A DNA stretch of 64,000 nucleotides from Lentibacillus amyloliquefaciens (lineage in GTDB: Bacteria; Bacillota; Bacilli; Bacillales; Amphibacillaceae), in assembly GCF_001307805.1 (NCBI RefSeq), contig NZ_CP013862.1, positions 558,001-622,000 of the forward strand, written 5' to 3'. Below the pieces are notes generated by a model that worked only from the letters and a program-made list of their open reading frames with translations, had not been told where the DNA came from and searched no databases. This document shows, piece after piece, positions 1 to 7,959 of the stretch; position 1 is the first letter of the stretch; each line of letters begins with the position of its first letter. The position numbers and the translations under genes are program-made.

Positions 1-348
1 CAAGAACAAGAGAGAAGAAAGAAGAAAGAAGACAAAGAACAAGAACAACAACAGACGTCAGCAATCCTTCAATTTTGGGATGGTAACGGATTCGGGTTGA
101 ATAATATTCAGGGAAAAAACCAGTTGTTGTCGTGGTTGGACGATTCATCATTTAAGCAACCTGAAAAAATGATACTCAAGGCTATGGAGATAGCATGTGC
201 CAATAATAAAAGACAGTTGAATTACATTGAGGGGATTCTCCGAAACTGGGAAAACCAATCGCTATTGACACTGGAAGAAATCGAGGACAGCAAAAAAGAA
301 CATAAGAAACAAGCTGCTGCGAATGATGGTTATAATTATGGATTTTAG
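1..348 (+). CDS. DnaD-domain replication protein, C-terminal part (5' end outside window)
   Basis: The reading frame is open from the first base, so this is the C-terminal piece of a longer gene. An E/K/Q-rich linker (first ~20 residues) is followed by FWDGNGFG, then a segment with QLLSWLDD, PEKMI, A-A-NNKR and Y-GILRNW. These are the hallmarks of the DnaD C-terminal (DnaB_2) domain, found in primosomal and phage or plasmid replication initiators that remodel DNA and recruit the helicase loader. The next gene, 11 bp downstream, is a DnaC-like loader, the usual partner. Phage- or plasmid-type rather than the housekeeping DnaD is inferred from the neighbours. The protein ends with a YNYGF tail. 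Confidence 0.8.
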   Translation, partial: QEQERRKKKEDKEQEQQQTSAILQFWDGNGFGLNNIQGKNQLLSWLDDSSFKQPEKMILKAMEIACANNKRQLNYIEGILRNWENQSLLTLEEIEDSKKEHKKQAAANDGYNYGF

Positions 349-359
349 GGGGCTTCCTG

Positions 360-1139
360 ATGGAAAGTGTTAAACAGCATATAAAGAGTCCAGAACAAAA
401 ACGACTTCAAACGTTTATGTGTGATGGTTGCCATCAGCATGTGTCGCAAACATTATTGATCATCCCTTCAGGACCACGTGAAGGGGAGCAAGTCATAGCA
501 AATTACGGATGCAGATGTGAAGATATCAAACTGGCAAAGGCAGCTGAACAAAAATATATTCAGCTCAAACATCGTAAGCTGATGGCCAGCTTTAATTATT
601 ATTCGCTGATAAATGACTCGCTGAAAGAAGCAACATTCGATAACTTTGATTCACTCGACAGCAACTTAAAGCGGGCTAAAGAAAAGGCATTGGCGTATAG
701 CCATTCATTTGATCGCAAACAGAATCTTTTATTGACAGGCGATTATGGAACAGGCAAAAGTCATCTTTCGGTTTCGATAACGAAAGCGTTGATGAAAAGA
801 GACTATGAATGCTTGTTTCTCTCACTTCCAAAACTGCTTACTAAAATTAAGGGGACCTATAATACAAAAGGCGTCACAGAAGATGAGCTGCTAAACGTTA
901 TTCAACGTGTGGACTTATTAGTGCTGGACGATATTGGGGCGGAACAACAAACAGAATGGTCTACGTCTAAACTTTTCGAGATACTGGATGATCGCTCAGG
1001 TAAAGCAACCGTTTATACGACCAATTTAAGCAGTGATGACCTTAAAGAACGGGTCAATGAACGGAATTTCTCAAGAATGATGGACAATACAAACGTTATC
1101 GTTATGAATGGTTCAGATTACAGAAGGAGGAATTTTTGA
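360..1139 (+). CDS. DnaC/DnaI-like helicase loader ATPase
   Basis: 259 aa. The N-terminus has a zinc-binding pattern (CDGC near residue 21, C-R-C near 51), then an AAA+ ATPase domain with Walker A GDYGTGKSH (~residue 128) and Walker B LLVLDDIGAE (~residue 185), followed by a sensor-1 segment VYTTNLS. This is the layout of DnaC/DnaI-family proteins that load the replicative helicase. The ATG follows the SD-like GGGGG at 349-353. With the DnaD-type gene just upstream it forms an initiation/loading pair typical of prophages and mobile elements. The C-terminus YRRRNF overlaps the SD of the next small gene. Confidence 0.88.
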   Translation: MESVKQHIKSPEQKRLQTFMCDGCHQHVSQTLLIIPSGPREGEQVIANYGCRCEDIKLAKAAEQKYIQLKHRKLMASFNYYSLINDSLKEATFDNFDSLDSNLKRAKEKALAYSHSFDRKQNLLLTGDYGTGKSHLSVSITKALMKRDYECLFLSLPKLLTKIKGTYNTKGVTEDELLNVIQRVDLLVLDDIGAEQQTEWSTSKLFEILDDRSGKATVYTTNLSSDDLKERVNERNFSRMMDNTNVIVMNGSDYRRRNF

Positions 1140-1140
1140 G

Positions 1141-1323
1141 ATGTGGAATGGTATGAAAAGCGTGATGGTGTTTGACCCGAAGGATAGCCAAGTGGAGACT
1201 GACAGGAAATGGCGGGAATGGATGCAACATAAAAGCTCCGTTGGTGACAAATATGTACCAACGGCAGCTGAAACAAGAAAATACCTTAATGAACTGGAAA
1301 ACAGAAAACAACGATACGCCTAA
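1141..1323 (+). CDS. small hypothetical protein (phage-type block)
   Basis: About 60 aa, starting MWNGMKSVMVF. An AGGAGG lies at 1124-1129 inside the end of dnaC-like, which favours the ATG at 1141 over upstream in-frame starts. It is charged, with no membrane segment or recognisable domain. It sits directly after the helicase loader in the same orientation and is probably co-transcribed with it. Function unknown. Confidence 0.55.
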   Translation: MWNGMKSVMVFDPKDSQVETDRKWREWMQHKSSVGDKYVPTAAETRKYLNELENRKQRYA

Positions 1324-1423
1324 ATATCAAACTTTCTGATGTCCATTAAGATATCTTCAATTATACCATGGTTAGCTCATATGTGAAATCGTCAAATAAA
1401 TAGCCTAATCGAGGAGGGCTAAG

Positions 1424-1645
1424 ATGCAAGTCATTAACAAACGTGATGAAGGAAAGACCGTGATTGAAGCTGGATATTCTGAAGCCCATCTTATTTCCGA
1501 GGCATTAACTATGTATCGTTTATGGTTGGAGACGTTGCATGGAAGGAACAGCGAGGAAGAAATGCTGATAGGGGCGTTAAGGCATACAATCATGAATCCA
1601 ACGGTGGAACGTGTAACGAAATGGAAGGAAAATCACGATGAGTGA
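1424..1645 (+). CDS. small hypothetical protein
   Basis: 73 aa, beginning MQVINKRDEG, preceded by GAGGAGGGC at 1411-1419. Soluble and predicted mostly helical (LISEALTMYRLWLETL). Its end overlaps the next gene by 8 bp, indicating translational coupling in a phage-type early operon. No family recognised. Confidence 0.6.
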   Translation: MQVINKRDEGKTVIEAGYSEAHLISEALTMYRLWLETLHGRNSEEEMLIGALRHTIMNPTVERVTKWKENHDE

Positions 1646-1895
1646 CTACACAATCCAGCAATTAAACGTTTATGAATACCTGGGAAAAGCGTGTGATCCT
1701 TTATTTAATGCGATTTGCCATATGCGACAAGGTTCTTCTAAGTATATTCCAGAAATTAAAGTGACGCTCATAAAAAATCGACATGGCCTGTACGAAATGG
1801 CCTCTGAATCTAACCATGAATGCTATTCAAATAAAGAAGATTTATATGAGTGTGTCAGTGAGATTTTAAATTATAGCTCATTAAGGGGGATTTAA
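1638..1895 (+). CDS. small hypothetical protein
   Basis: 85 aa, ATG overlapping the preceding gene by 8 bp, with GGAAGG upstream as SD. Contains several Cys/His residues without a clear zinc-finger spacing. Same orientation and spacing as its neighbours in the phage-like block. No recognised family. Confidence 0.6.
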   Translation: MSDYTIQQLNVYEYLGKACDPLFNAICHMRQGSSKYIPEIKVTLIKNRHGLYEMASESNHECYSNKEDLYECVSEILNYSSLRGI

Positions 1896-1897
1896 TC

Positions 1898-2068
1898 GTG
1901 TCTCAAATTGTTCAAGCATACATGAAACAGGAATGGGATTATTATGATATGAACCTGGCTAAAGCTTTAGAAGCTGTCGAACAAGATGATTTGGAACATG
2001 CCTCAATTTATTTTCAACGAATAGCATGGGTGATGCATACATTGGCTAAGCATCATCCTGCTAATTGA
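1898..2068 (+). CDS. small hypothetical protein (56 aa, GTG start)
   Basis: GTG start 2 bp after the previous stop, with AAGGGGGA at 1883-1890 as a good SD; 56 codons to TGA at 2066-2068. Sequence is acidic and helical (MSQIVQAYMKQEWDYYDMNL...). It fits neatly in the gap before the ArpU-like gene, so it is likely real. Function unknown. Confidence 0.55.
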   Translation: MSQIVQAYMKQEWDYYDMNLAKALEAVEQDDLEHASIYFQRIAWVMHTLAKHHPAN

Positions 2069-2080
2069 AGAAAGCCGGGG

Positions 2081-2605
2081 TTGAAATCAATATCTAAGAT
2101 GTCAGAAAGGGTGAATCGCTTTATGCAGTTCAGCTCGGATGTTGAGAACATGTTCACGCAAGAGGAAATTGAAGACATTTTAAAGGATGAACAGAATTTC
2201 TATATTGAACATGCGGAAAAAAACTGGCTAAACCGGTATTTTAAAGTTAAAGCCATGGCAAACGAAACACAAGTACCGAGCATTGTTTCTTCCATATCGG
2301 ATATGCCACATGGATCCAGCAATTTCAAAAAGAGCAAGACTGAAATGTATGCCATAAAAGCAATACAAGTATCAGAATGGTTGGAAATGCTGCATTCAGC
2401 CATTCAATCTTTAAGTTCAATTGAACAAGAGTTGATTGAATTAAAGTATTTGCGAAAACGAAATGATGGATCAAGGTATAGTGATGAAATTATTTATCCC
2501 CAACTATATATTGGAAGAAAAAAATACTACAAAATGAAAAGAGAAGCATTAGATATATTGGGGCGCAAACTGTATGGGGTTTTTTCTGAAAGAGGACAAT
2601 CTTAA
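2081..2605 (+). CDS. ArpU-like phage late-gene transcriptional regulator
   Basis: 174 aa with a TTG start 12 bp after the upstream stop; AAGCCGGGG precedes it. The protein is helical, with a C-terminal region (SSIEQELIELKYLRKR, then YIGRKKYYKMKREALDIL) resembling the sigma-70 region 4-like HTH of the ArpU family, which controls late genes in Gram-positive phages. Position at the end of a DnaD/DnaC/small-gene run is the usual place for this regulator. Its stop overlaps the start of the next membrane gene by 1 bp. Family assignment rests on pattern and context. Confidence 0.65.
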   Translation: MKSISKMSERVNRFMQFSSDVENMFTQEEIEDILKDEQNFYIEHAEKNWLNRYFKVKAMANETQVPSIVSSISDMPHGSSNFKKSKTEMYAIKAIQVSEWLEMLHSAIQSLSSIEQELIELKYLRKRNDGSRYSDEIIYPQLYIGRKKYYKMKREALDILGRKLYGVFSERGQS

Positions 2606-2829
2606 TGATTACTTTTGTTCATACAGTTAAGAAAACGCTATTCGCTATGCTGCTTATATTTTTGTTTATTGCTTTTTCAGTTTTCTGTGGTATTGTGTTT
2701 TTGTCTCTTTTTCAGTGGTTTATGCACACTGACTTTTATTTAAACATTGTCAACTCACCTGAATTTTGGTTGTGGGTGTTAGGAATTCCATTTGTCATTC
2801 TCCTTCTTATTTTTTGCACAAGGATTTAA
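2605..2829 (+). CDS. small membrane protein, two TM segments
   Basis: 74 aa with two long hydrophobic helices (about residues 11-36 and 50-72) separated by a short loop; the start overlaps the ArpU-like stop. Topology recalls small holin-like or accessory membrane proteins, but no family is recognised. It closes the phage-type block and is followed by a terminator. Confidence 0.5.
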   Translation: MITFVHTVKKTLFAMLLIFLFIAFSVFCGIVFLSLFQWFMHTDFYLNIVNSPEFWLWVLGIPFVILLLIFCTRI

Positions 2830-2914
2830 CATGAGCCAACTGATCAACAAATTTGATTTGATCCATGATAATTCAATTTTAGAAATAAATTTAAAATGAA
2901 GTTGCGAAGATTTT

Positions 2915-2948
2915 CCCCTTTGAGATATGATTATCTTAAGGGGTTTTT
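2915..2948 (+). terminator. Rho-independent terminator after phage-type block
   Basis: Hairpin of CCCCTTTGAGATA and TATCTTAAGGGG (TGAT loop, imperfect stem) followed by five T. It ends the 5' phage-like transcription unit. Confidence 0.75.
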
Positions 2949-2982
2949 CTATGGAAAAAACTCTGATGGACTATTCAATTAA

Positions 2983-3005
2983 CGGGCCAGATTGTTGAAC
3001 AAGGT
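2983..3005 (+). repeat. cassette repeat, distal half only (copy 1)
   Basis: GGGCCAGATTGTTGAACAA, the second 19-bp motif of the bipartite repeat; no GGGCGC half is visible upstream. The IS21 element begins 8 bp further on, separating this repeat from the RBS of the gene at 5518. Confidence 0.75.
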
Positions 3006-3048
3006 TCTTGATTGTAACCGTCAAGTAGTTTTGAACACTTTTTGCTCA

Positions 3049-3816
3049 TTAATTTTGAACACTTTTCGCCGGAAACAAAGACTCTCGATATTTTATTCTA
3101 TGGCTTTCCCCCTCAAAGTGAATAATCTCCGAGCGATGGAGGAGGCGATCTAAGATCGCCGTGGTGATTCCCTGATCTCCAAGTAATCCTCCCCATGCTT
3201 CTGGGCCTTTATTAGATGTCAGTATGATAGAACTTCGTTCATACAGATGATTAATAAGGTGAAAAAACAAATTGGCTTCGTTTTGATCCATAGCCATATA
3301 CATAAGATCGTCTATTATGACGAGATCGGCCTCTCTAATGCGTTTCATTTTAAGCTGTGATTTCCGTAGGAATTCTTCCGTTTTTAATAGAGGTACTAGT
3401 TCTCCCATGGATATAAACGATACACGCTGACCTTTATAGATGGCTTCTAATCCTAATCCTATTGCTATATGTGTTTTTCCCACCCCTGGTGGCCCTAAAA
3501 ATATGAGATTAAATGACTCTTCAAGCCAATTTAGTTCCTGTAGCTGCCTTAATTGTCGCTCACTAAGCGATGGCAGTTCTTGAATGTCAAAGTCATCTAG
3601 CGTTTTTTGATAAGGAAACTTTGCCCACTTCAGATGTTTTTCTATTGTTTTTTCTTCACGTCGTTTTTCTTCATACGTAAGTAATTCACGTAGAAATTCT
3701 TGATAGGTCCATGAATGGGTTTCTGCTTTCCTTAAAAAACTTGGTAATGCTTTTGATGTCTCTGACAGTCTTAAATTCTTAAGCTGCTGTTGTAAATTTT
3801 CCACTGAGTATTCCAA
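3049..3816 (-). CDS. istB: IS21 helper ATPase IstB
   Basis: 255 aa AAA+ ATPase with Walker A GPPGVGKTH (~residue 108), Walker B LVIIDDLMYM (~168) and the SSIILTSN sensor motif. IstB assists the IstA transposase in target selection and strand transfer. It begins 1 bp after istA ends, the tight coupling usual in the family. The protein extends to the usual RESLF C-terminus, so it looks intact. Confidence 0.93.
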   Translation of the reverse strand: MEYSVENLQQQLKNLRLSETSKALPSFLRKAETHSWTYQEFLRELLTYEEKRREEKTIEKHLKWAKFPYQKTLDDFDIQELPSLSERQLRQLQELNWLEESFNLIFLGPPGVGKTHIAIGLGLEAIYKGQRVSFISMGELVPLLKTEEFLRKSQLKMKRIREADLVIIDDLMYMAMDQNEANLFFHLINHLYERSSIILTSNKGPEAWGGLLGDQGITTAILDRLLHRSEIIHFEGESHRIKYRESLFPAKSVQN

Positions 3817-3817
3817 C

Positions 3818-5371
3818 CTATACCCCTCCTAAAATCTTAAGATAGTCGTCCAGTTCTCTTAACGATGCTCTTTCTTGGTAATGAATGGTGGACGTCTCTA
3901 TAGTCGGAATATCAGATAGTAGAGCTCTATTTTCATACTCTTTCTTTTTTGAGAGATGTTTTACGACGTCATGAAAGTCATTGGCGCTCCATAAAGCTTG
4001 TTCAATACAAATATTCAAAGCTGGTTGAATAAACGGCTGGAAATCCTTAGCTGCCCGTTGTACAATTTGCAGCTGATCTCGTATATACCTGGGATATCGC
4101 TCATAAATTGCTTCCAGGAATAATTGTATTTTATCCTGATCATCAAAAGAAGCTTTTACGGTATCCATATAGGCTTTAATGCCTTTTGATCTATCCCTGA
4201 AATGATTGTTGTTCTTGACCAGTTGCCCTTTTCCTAAGGAAAGGGGATGAGTCGCTATCGGTGCACCTCCAGGTGTCTTTTCAATAATAAGCTTGTTTTC
4301 TGCAGTTCTAAGATAAACAGTATTATCACCATGAGGTTGATACGTTCCAAGTGGAACGGAATAACGGTTCGATTGATATTTAATAATGTTGTCCTTATGC
4401 ACAGTCCTTGTTATACTTAACCTATGGTTACTCTCGAAAGAGAGTGGAGAAGAGACTTTTCGTAAGTGTGGCTTTTCTAGGGCAAACACTTCGACAGGTC
4501 TCTTTTTTATTGTATTGTGCACTTGATAATTACCTTTTCTTTTAAGCCATGCCAGACATTGCTCATTCCAGGTCTCTATTTGGTGGAAGATACGATTCTT
4601 GGCGAAGTTTTGTTTAATGAATTTCACCACATTTTCAACCTTCCCTTTAGATTCAGGGTCTGCTGCTCTACATAAATAAACGGAAAATCCTCTCTGTTGT
4701 TTATAAGACTGAAACGCTTCTGTGTATATAATATCGCCTCCATTTTCACTTACCGTCATTAATTTATCCTGGTCATATACAATTTCCTCAGGCATACCGT
4801 CATAATACTCAAATGCATTTTCATGGCTGCGTAAAACATCATGCGTCGTAAAAGGGCGATCCTGCCACTCAGAATATTTGTAACGAGAGTGGGATAGGAC
4901 AAAGGCAACGACGTATAGCTTCTTCCATTTCCCCTCAAACGTCGGGACTTTTATTTCTCCAAAATCAACTTGTAGTTGTTGACCTTTCGGTAATTCCTCC
5001 AATGCCTCATAACGACGGAACGTAAAGGTTTTGGGTATGTGATGTTTTTCGCGCAGTTCTCTGACGTAAGTTCGGACGGTACTATCACCTACATCCGTAA
5101 AAGAACAACGTTCTTCTAACCAATCCGAAATCTGTGAAGCTGATAAATCCGGGTGTTCTTTTAACCACCCCAGGATATGGTCCTGGTAAGGATCCAGTTT
5201 TCGCTTTCTTGTTCTCAACACATCCACCCACCTACAAGCTTCTTCAAAGTCTTTTTCTAAATACTCATAAACAGTCGTTCTCGATAAGTTGCACTTTCTA
5301 GCGATGGCTGAAATTTTAAAACCCTGTCTTTTTAATTGATGCACTTGCACTATCACTTCTAATTTAAACAC
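3818..5371 (-). CDS. istA: IS21 transposase IstA
   Basis: 517 aa with an N-terminal HTH (IARKCNLSRTTVYEYL), then an RNase H-fold DDE core: D in VDFGEIKVP, D in IVYDQDKL and E in SKGKVENVVKF. A C-terminal beta-barrel-type region follows. Length and motif order match full-length IstA. Transcribed with istB from the right end of the element. Confidence 0.93.
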   Translation of the reverse strand: MFKLEVIVQVHQLKRQGFKISAIARKCNLSRTTVYEYLEKDFEEACRWVDVLRTRKRKLDPYQDHILGWLKEHPDLSASQISDWLEERCSFTDVGDSTVRTYVRELREKHHIPKTFTFRRYEALEELPKGQQLQVDFGEIKVPTFEGKWKKLYVVAFVLSHSRYKYSEWQDRPFTTHDVLRSHENAFEYYDGMPEEIVYDQDKLMTVSENGGDIIYTEAFQSYKQQRGFSVYLCRAADPESKGKVENVVKFIKQNFAKNRIFHQIETWNEQCLAWLKRKGNYQVHNTIKKRPVEVFALEKPHLRKVSSPLSFESNHRLSITRTVHKDNIIKYQSNRYSVPLGTYQPHGDNTVYLRTAENKLIIEKTPGGAPIATHPLSLGKGQLVKNNNHFRDRSKGIKAYMDTVKASFDDQDKIQLFLEAIYERYPRYIRDQLQIVQRAAKDFQPFIQPALNICIEQALWSANDFHDVVKHLSKKKEYENRALLSDIPTIETSTIHYQERASLRELDDYLKILGGV

Positions 5372-5517
5372 CTTCTCGTTCCCCCATAACTTCAGTTATT
5401 TTATACTTAGTTTAACTGAAATTGGGATTATTTTGGGGCAGAAAGTGTTCAATTCTATCGAGCAAAAACTGTCCATTTTAGTTTAGCAGTTACATGATCT
5501 AAAGGGGGGTTGTAATT

Positions 5518-5787
5518 TTGCATAAGAAAAAAGCAAAGAATATATTGGGCGTGTTGTCAATATTAACTGTGTTAATAAATATCATTTTTTTCTTTATAGT
5601 AAGAGGTCCTGATATAAATTTTATTTCGGTAATAATCGTGTTTACAATACTTTCTATGCTTGGAATTATTTTTGCTATAATATCTAAAAAAATGTGGTTT
5701 GTTATAATAGGAATTCTGTTGAATAGCGCAGTGTTAGTATTTGCTTATTTTCTTTTACTCGGAGCAGTAGGAATTAGCGAACCATAA
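5518..5787 (+). CDS. small membrane protein, three TM segments (cassette gene)
   Basis: 89 aa from a TTG start with AAAGGGGGG upstream; three hydrophobic stretches (~11-30, 36-55, 62-85) and a basic N-terminus. Resembles short integral-membrane orphan proteins of Bacillaceae; no function known. The IS21 insertion immediately upstream may have removed its original promoter, and the matching repeat is left on the far side of the IS at 2983. Confidence 0.6.
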   Translation: MHKKKAKNILGVLSILTVLINIIFFFIVRGPDINFISVIIVFTILSMLGIIFAIISKKMWFVIIGILLNSAVLVFAYFLLLGAVGISEP

Positions 5788-5803
5788 GAAATTATTCAAA
5801 AAG

Positions 5804-5849
5804 CGGGCGCACTTGCGGAATAAAGTACAGCGTCCAAATTGCCATTGTA
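5804..5849 (+). repeat. cassette repeat, proximal half (copy 2)
   Basis: CGGGCGCacttgcGGAATAA with a downstream GCGTCC that can pair with GGGCGC (G-U tolerant). It runs straight into a second copy with no gene between them. Confidence 0.8.
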
Positions 5850-5916
5850 GGGCGCTTTTCCCTAATAAGGGTTAGCGCCACAATCGCATAGCATATAAGG
5901 GCCAGTTTGTGAAATA
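5850..5916 (+). repeat. cassette repeat (copy 3, tandem with copy 2)
   Basis: GGGCGCttttcccTAATAA, pairing GCGCC, then GGGCCAGTTTGTGAAATA. Two units back to back look like an array position whose cassette was lost. Confidence 0.8.
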
Positions 5917-5947
5917 CTTCTTCAAAGAAAAATAGGAGGGGGATTTT

Positions 5948-6169
5948 ATGGCACGTTGTACTAACTGTAATTACAAGTGGAAAGTTAAAGAGATTTTGTC
6001 GCTCGGATTTTCAAAGAATGGGAAGAATTGTCCTAATTGTGGTCATAGACAATACATTTCGATTGGAACACAAAAATTATTTACACTAGGGTATTTAAGT
6101 CTTATATTTGTTCCCTTTCTGCTTTTTCGTATTAAATTAAGTGATAAGGATGAACGACTTTTTGAATAA
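5948..6169 (+). CDS. cxxc_20_cxxc-type zinc-ribbon membrane protein
   Basis: 73 aa with an N-terminal zinc ribbon, CTNC and CPNC separated by about 20 residues, then a C-terminal hydrophobic helix (LGYLSLIFVPFLLF). This matches the small Firmicutes cxxc_20_cxxc family of unknown function. SD AGGAGGGGG lies just upstream. A single-gene unit between repeats. Confidence 0.75.
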   Translation: MARCTNCNYKWKVKEILSLGFSKNGKNCPNCGHRQYISIGTQKLFTLGYLSLIFVPFLLFRIKLSDKDERLFE

Positions 6170-6196
6170 TATCGATTGCATAAGTATTCCAGAAAA

Positions 6197-6256
6197 AGGC
6201 GCAGTTGTTGAAGAAGCACTGTGCCTGAATCGGGCATATTGTTCGGAGAATGCACT
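6197..6256 (+). repeat. cassette repeat (copy 4, degenerate)
   Basis: AGGCGCagttgttGAAGAA, pairing GTGCC, then CGGGCATATTGTTCGGAGAA. Both halves are recognisable but diverged. Confidence 0.65.
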
Positions 6257-6282
6257 CTTCTCAGATTGACTGAGGTGAATAA

Positions 6283-6462
6283 ATGTTAAAACATATTTTA
6301 TTTTTCTTATCAATGTTAGTTTTTTCATTGATACTGAATCTCACACTTTCTTTTTATGATCAGGATATATTGGAAATAATAGGTCTCTCATTCGCTGCCA
6401 CATTTTTTAATTGGTTTTTTAATTTGCCAACATCTAAAGAAAACAAATCGGTTGAAGACTGA
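6283..6462 (+). CDS. small membrane protein, 59 aa (cassette gene)
   Basis: ATG at 6283 after GAGGTGA (6272-6278), 59 codons to TGA at 6460. Two hydrophobic helices, ending in a charged tail KENKSVED. Same size class as its neighbours in the array. No recognised family. Confidence 0.6.
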   Translation: MLKHILFFLSMLVFSLILNLTLSFYDQDILEIIGLSFAATFFNWFFNLPTSKENKSVED

Positions 6463-6480
6463 TCATTTTTTTAAAACAAA

Positions 6481-6545
6481 CGGGCGCTTATCAGGAATAA
6501 AAATGCGTTCGTTATTCGTTCATTGAGACAAATTGCGTAATGAAA
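6481..6545 (+). repeat. cassette repeat (copy 5)
   Basis: CGGGCGCttatcaGGAATAA directly 18 bp after the preceding stop; the distal half is diverged (GAGACAAATTGCGTAATGAA). Confidence 0.75.
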
Positions 6546-6565
6546 TCCAAAGAAGGTGAACATTT

Positions 6566-6760
6566 ATGATATGGTTGATTTTATTAATATTAATTCTTGG
6601 CATCTTTCTTGTCATCAAAAGTAAAACAAGAGGTTATAAGATTCTTGGCTATGTTTTAATAAGTTGCATATTAATTTTTACAGTAATTGTTATTTCAAAT
6701 ATGGGCGTGAAAACAGATGAAAACATTACTGAGGAACCATCAATAAATTCAGATAACTAA
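6566..6760 (+). CDS. small membrane protein, two TM segments (cassette gene)
   Basis: 64 aa. SD GAAGGTGA, ATG at 6566. Two hydrophobic helices (~1-17 and 24-46), then an acidic extracytoplasmic-type tail. No recognised family; one more short membrane protein between repeats. Confidence 0.6.
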   Translation: MIWLILLILILGIFLVIKSKTRGYKILGYVLISCILIFTVIVISNMGVKTDENITEEPSINSDN

Positions 6761-6818
6761 GTACATTTTTATTGATATATTCAGGGAGGGTTTGATCCTT
6801 TTTACACTATACTATAAA

Positions 6819-6875
6819 AGGGCGCGCTAATCGAATAGTGCGTCTTTCTGAAACGGGCTATATTGTTGAACAAGG
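6819..6875 (+). repeat. cassette repeat (copy 6)
   Basis: GGGCGCgctaatCGAATAG with pairing GCGTC, then CGGGCTATATTGTTGAACAA. It leads directly into the SD of the 62-aa gene at 6895. Confidence 0.75.
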
Positions 6876-6894
6876 ATACAAAGGGGAGTATTGA

Positions 6895-7083
6895 ATGTCA
6901 AAGTATTTCAAAGGGAAATTTTTGAGACTAAGAATTATTCTTACTGTTATACTCCTAAGCATAATAACACTATCTCTGTACGGATTAATTTCTAACACAT
7001 TAAATTCATTTTTTATGGGAGTAGCTCTTATTGTATTTTTTATTGCGGAGAGTAATTTGAGAAAAAATGAACCACATTACTAA
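6895..7083 (+). CDS. 62-aa two-TM membrane protein, paralogue of 48575-48763
   Basis: MSKYFKGKFLRLR N-terminus, two hydrophobic helices, C-terminal RKNEPHY. Nearly identical in DNA to the gene at 48575 (only scattered substitutions), including the SD region ATACAAAGGGGAGTA and the bases after the stop, up to CGGGCGC. Function unknown; belongs to the short membrane protein class typical of this array. The paralogy is direct evidence that the gene plus flanks moves or duplicates as a unit. Confidence 0.7.
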   Translation: MSKYFKGKFLRLRIILTVILLSIITLSLYGLISNTLNSFFMGVALIVFFIAESNLRKNEPHY

Positions 7084-7088
7084 TCAAT

Positions 7089-7120
7089 CGGGCGCTTTCT
7101 TTGAAAAGAGCGCCCATTTT
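7089..7120 (+). repeat. cassette repeat, proximal half (copy 7), terminator-like
   Basis: GGGCGCT...AGCGCCC perfect 7-bp stem around TTCTTTGAAAAG, followed by ATTTTC. No distal half before the next gene. Confidence 0.75.
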
Positions 7121-7204
7121 CATTGACTAAATAAGAAACAGTTTTTCGAATTAAAGAATTACGATAGAATAGGAAATAAGGACAATGAGAAAGGGGAGGC
7201 ATAC

Positions 7205-7456
7205 ATGGTACCCATATCGATAGAAGCTTTTGTGAATAAGCATTGCAAAAATAATCCTGAAGAAAATCCTAATCAGTTAAGAAAGGATCTGAAACAGGCA
7301 GTTAAAGATAAGAAAAATGGAGAAACTTGTTTCAACTGTGGTCAGGAAATCTGGGCGATAGGCAGTGCGGTTGCTTACCAAAGCTGTTTTTCGTGTTTAA
7401 CAGGGGAAGCAGATTCCTCAGAAGACTATGAAATCAACGAGGTGTGTTGGTCATAG
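7205..7456 (+). CDS. small zinc-ribbon protein (cassette gene)
   Basis: 83 aa, soluble, with CFNCGQEIW and CFSC forming a probable zinc ribbon in the second half. SD AAAGGGGAGG upstream. No membrane segment. Function unknown; a DNA- or protein-binding role would be a guess. Confidence 0.6.
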   Translation: MVPISIEAFVNKHCKNNPEENPNQLRKDLKQAVKDKKNGETCFNCGQEIWAIGSAVAYQSCFSCLTGEADSSEDYEINEVCWS

Positions 7457-7487
7457 ATAAGATTTATTTTAGCGGATATTCATTAAT

Positions 7488-7544
7488 CGGGCGCAGTTGT
7501 GGAATAAGCACTGTGCCTGAATAGAGCCATTTTGTTGCATAAGG
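7488..7544 (+). repeat. cassette repeat (copy 8)
   Basis: CGGGCGCagttgtGGAATAA, pairing GTGCC, then GAGCCATTTTGTTGCATAA; motif spacing 35 bp. Confidence 0.85.
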
Positions 7545-7577
7545 TATACAGTGATAGGGTTACTTGAGGTGATTAAT

Positions 7578-7779
7578 GTGAACTTAAAAAGGTTTCTACC
7601 AGCTACTTTATCAGGGTATCTTTTTACGATTTTGATGGTGTATCCTGTTTTTTGATTACTTTTCTTTAGGGTTAAGGACTTATCATTGGAGCCATTTTAT
7701 TTGCAATTATCACAGCATCAGCATTATTAAGAAAACGTAAGCTAAGCTGGAGGGTGTTGGGAGCCAATTATAAACGCAA
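7578..7779 (+). pseudogene. decayed small membrane protein gene (cassette gene)
   Basis: A GTG preceded by GAGGTGA opens MNLKRFLPATLSGYLF and stops at TGA after 25 codons at a T6 run. A second hydrophobic stretch (GLIIGAILFAIITASALLRK) continues in another frame. The pieces together would make a two-TM protein like its neighbours, so this looks like a frameshifted cassette gene, or a sequencing indel in the homopolymer. Confidence 0.45.
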
Positions 7780-7808
7780 AAACGCTCAGAATGTGTCTGA
7801 GCGTTTTT
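7780..7808. terminator. bidirectional Rho-independent terminator
   Basis: AAACGCTCAGA / TCTGAGCGTTT perfect 11-bp stem with ATGTG loop, A-run on the left and T-run on the right. Serves the plus-strand cassette gene and the converging minus-strand gene at 7960. Confidence 0.85.
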
Positions 7809-7959
7809 GTTTGCTATTTATATTGTTGATTTGCAGGTGAAATTGAAACCAGTTAGTGCGTTTTTTACCTCGCTAATATCATTTTTCTCCCCTGGAACTA
7901 AACCCTTAATATAAAATGGGTGTTTTATTATTTTTGTAAAATTTACTACGATTGATGTA

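Larger units (their letters stand above)
3013..5494 (-). mobile_element. IS21-family insertion sequence, complete
   Basis: Both ends carry 35-bp imperfect inverted repeats starting TGTAAC and sharing TTTTTGCTC at the inner end; a second GAACACTTT...GC repeat follows inside each end. The element is flanked by a 4-bp direct repeat TGAT (3009-3012 and 5495-5498), the expected target duplication. It carries istA and istB on the minus strand with intact reading frames. It landed between a cassette repeat and the SD of the gene at 5518. Size 2482 bp, usual for the family. Confidence 0.93.
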
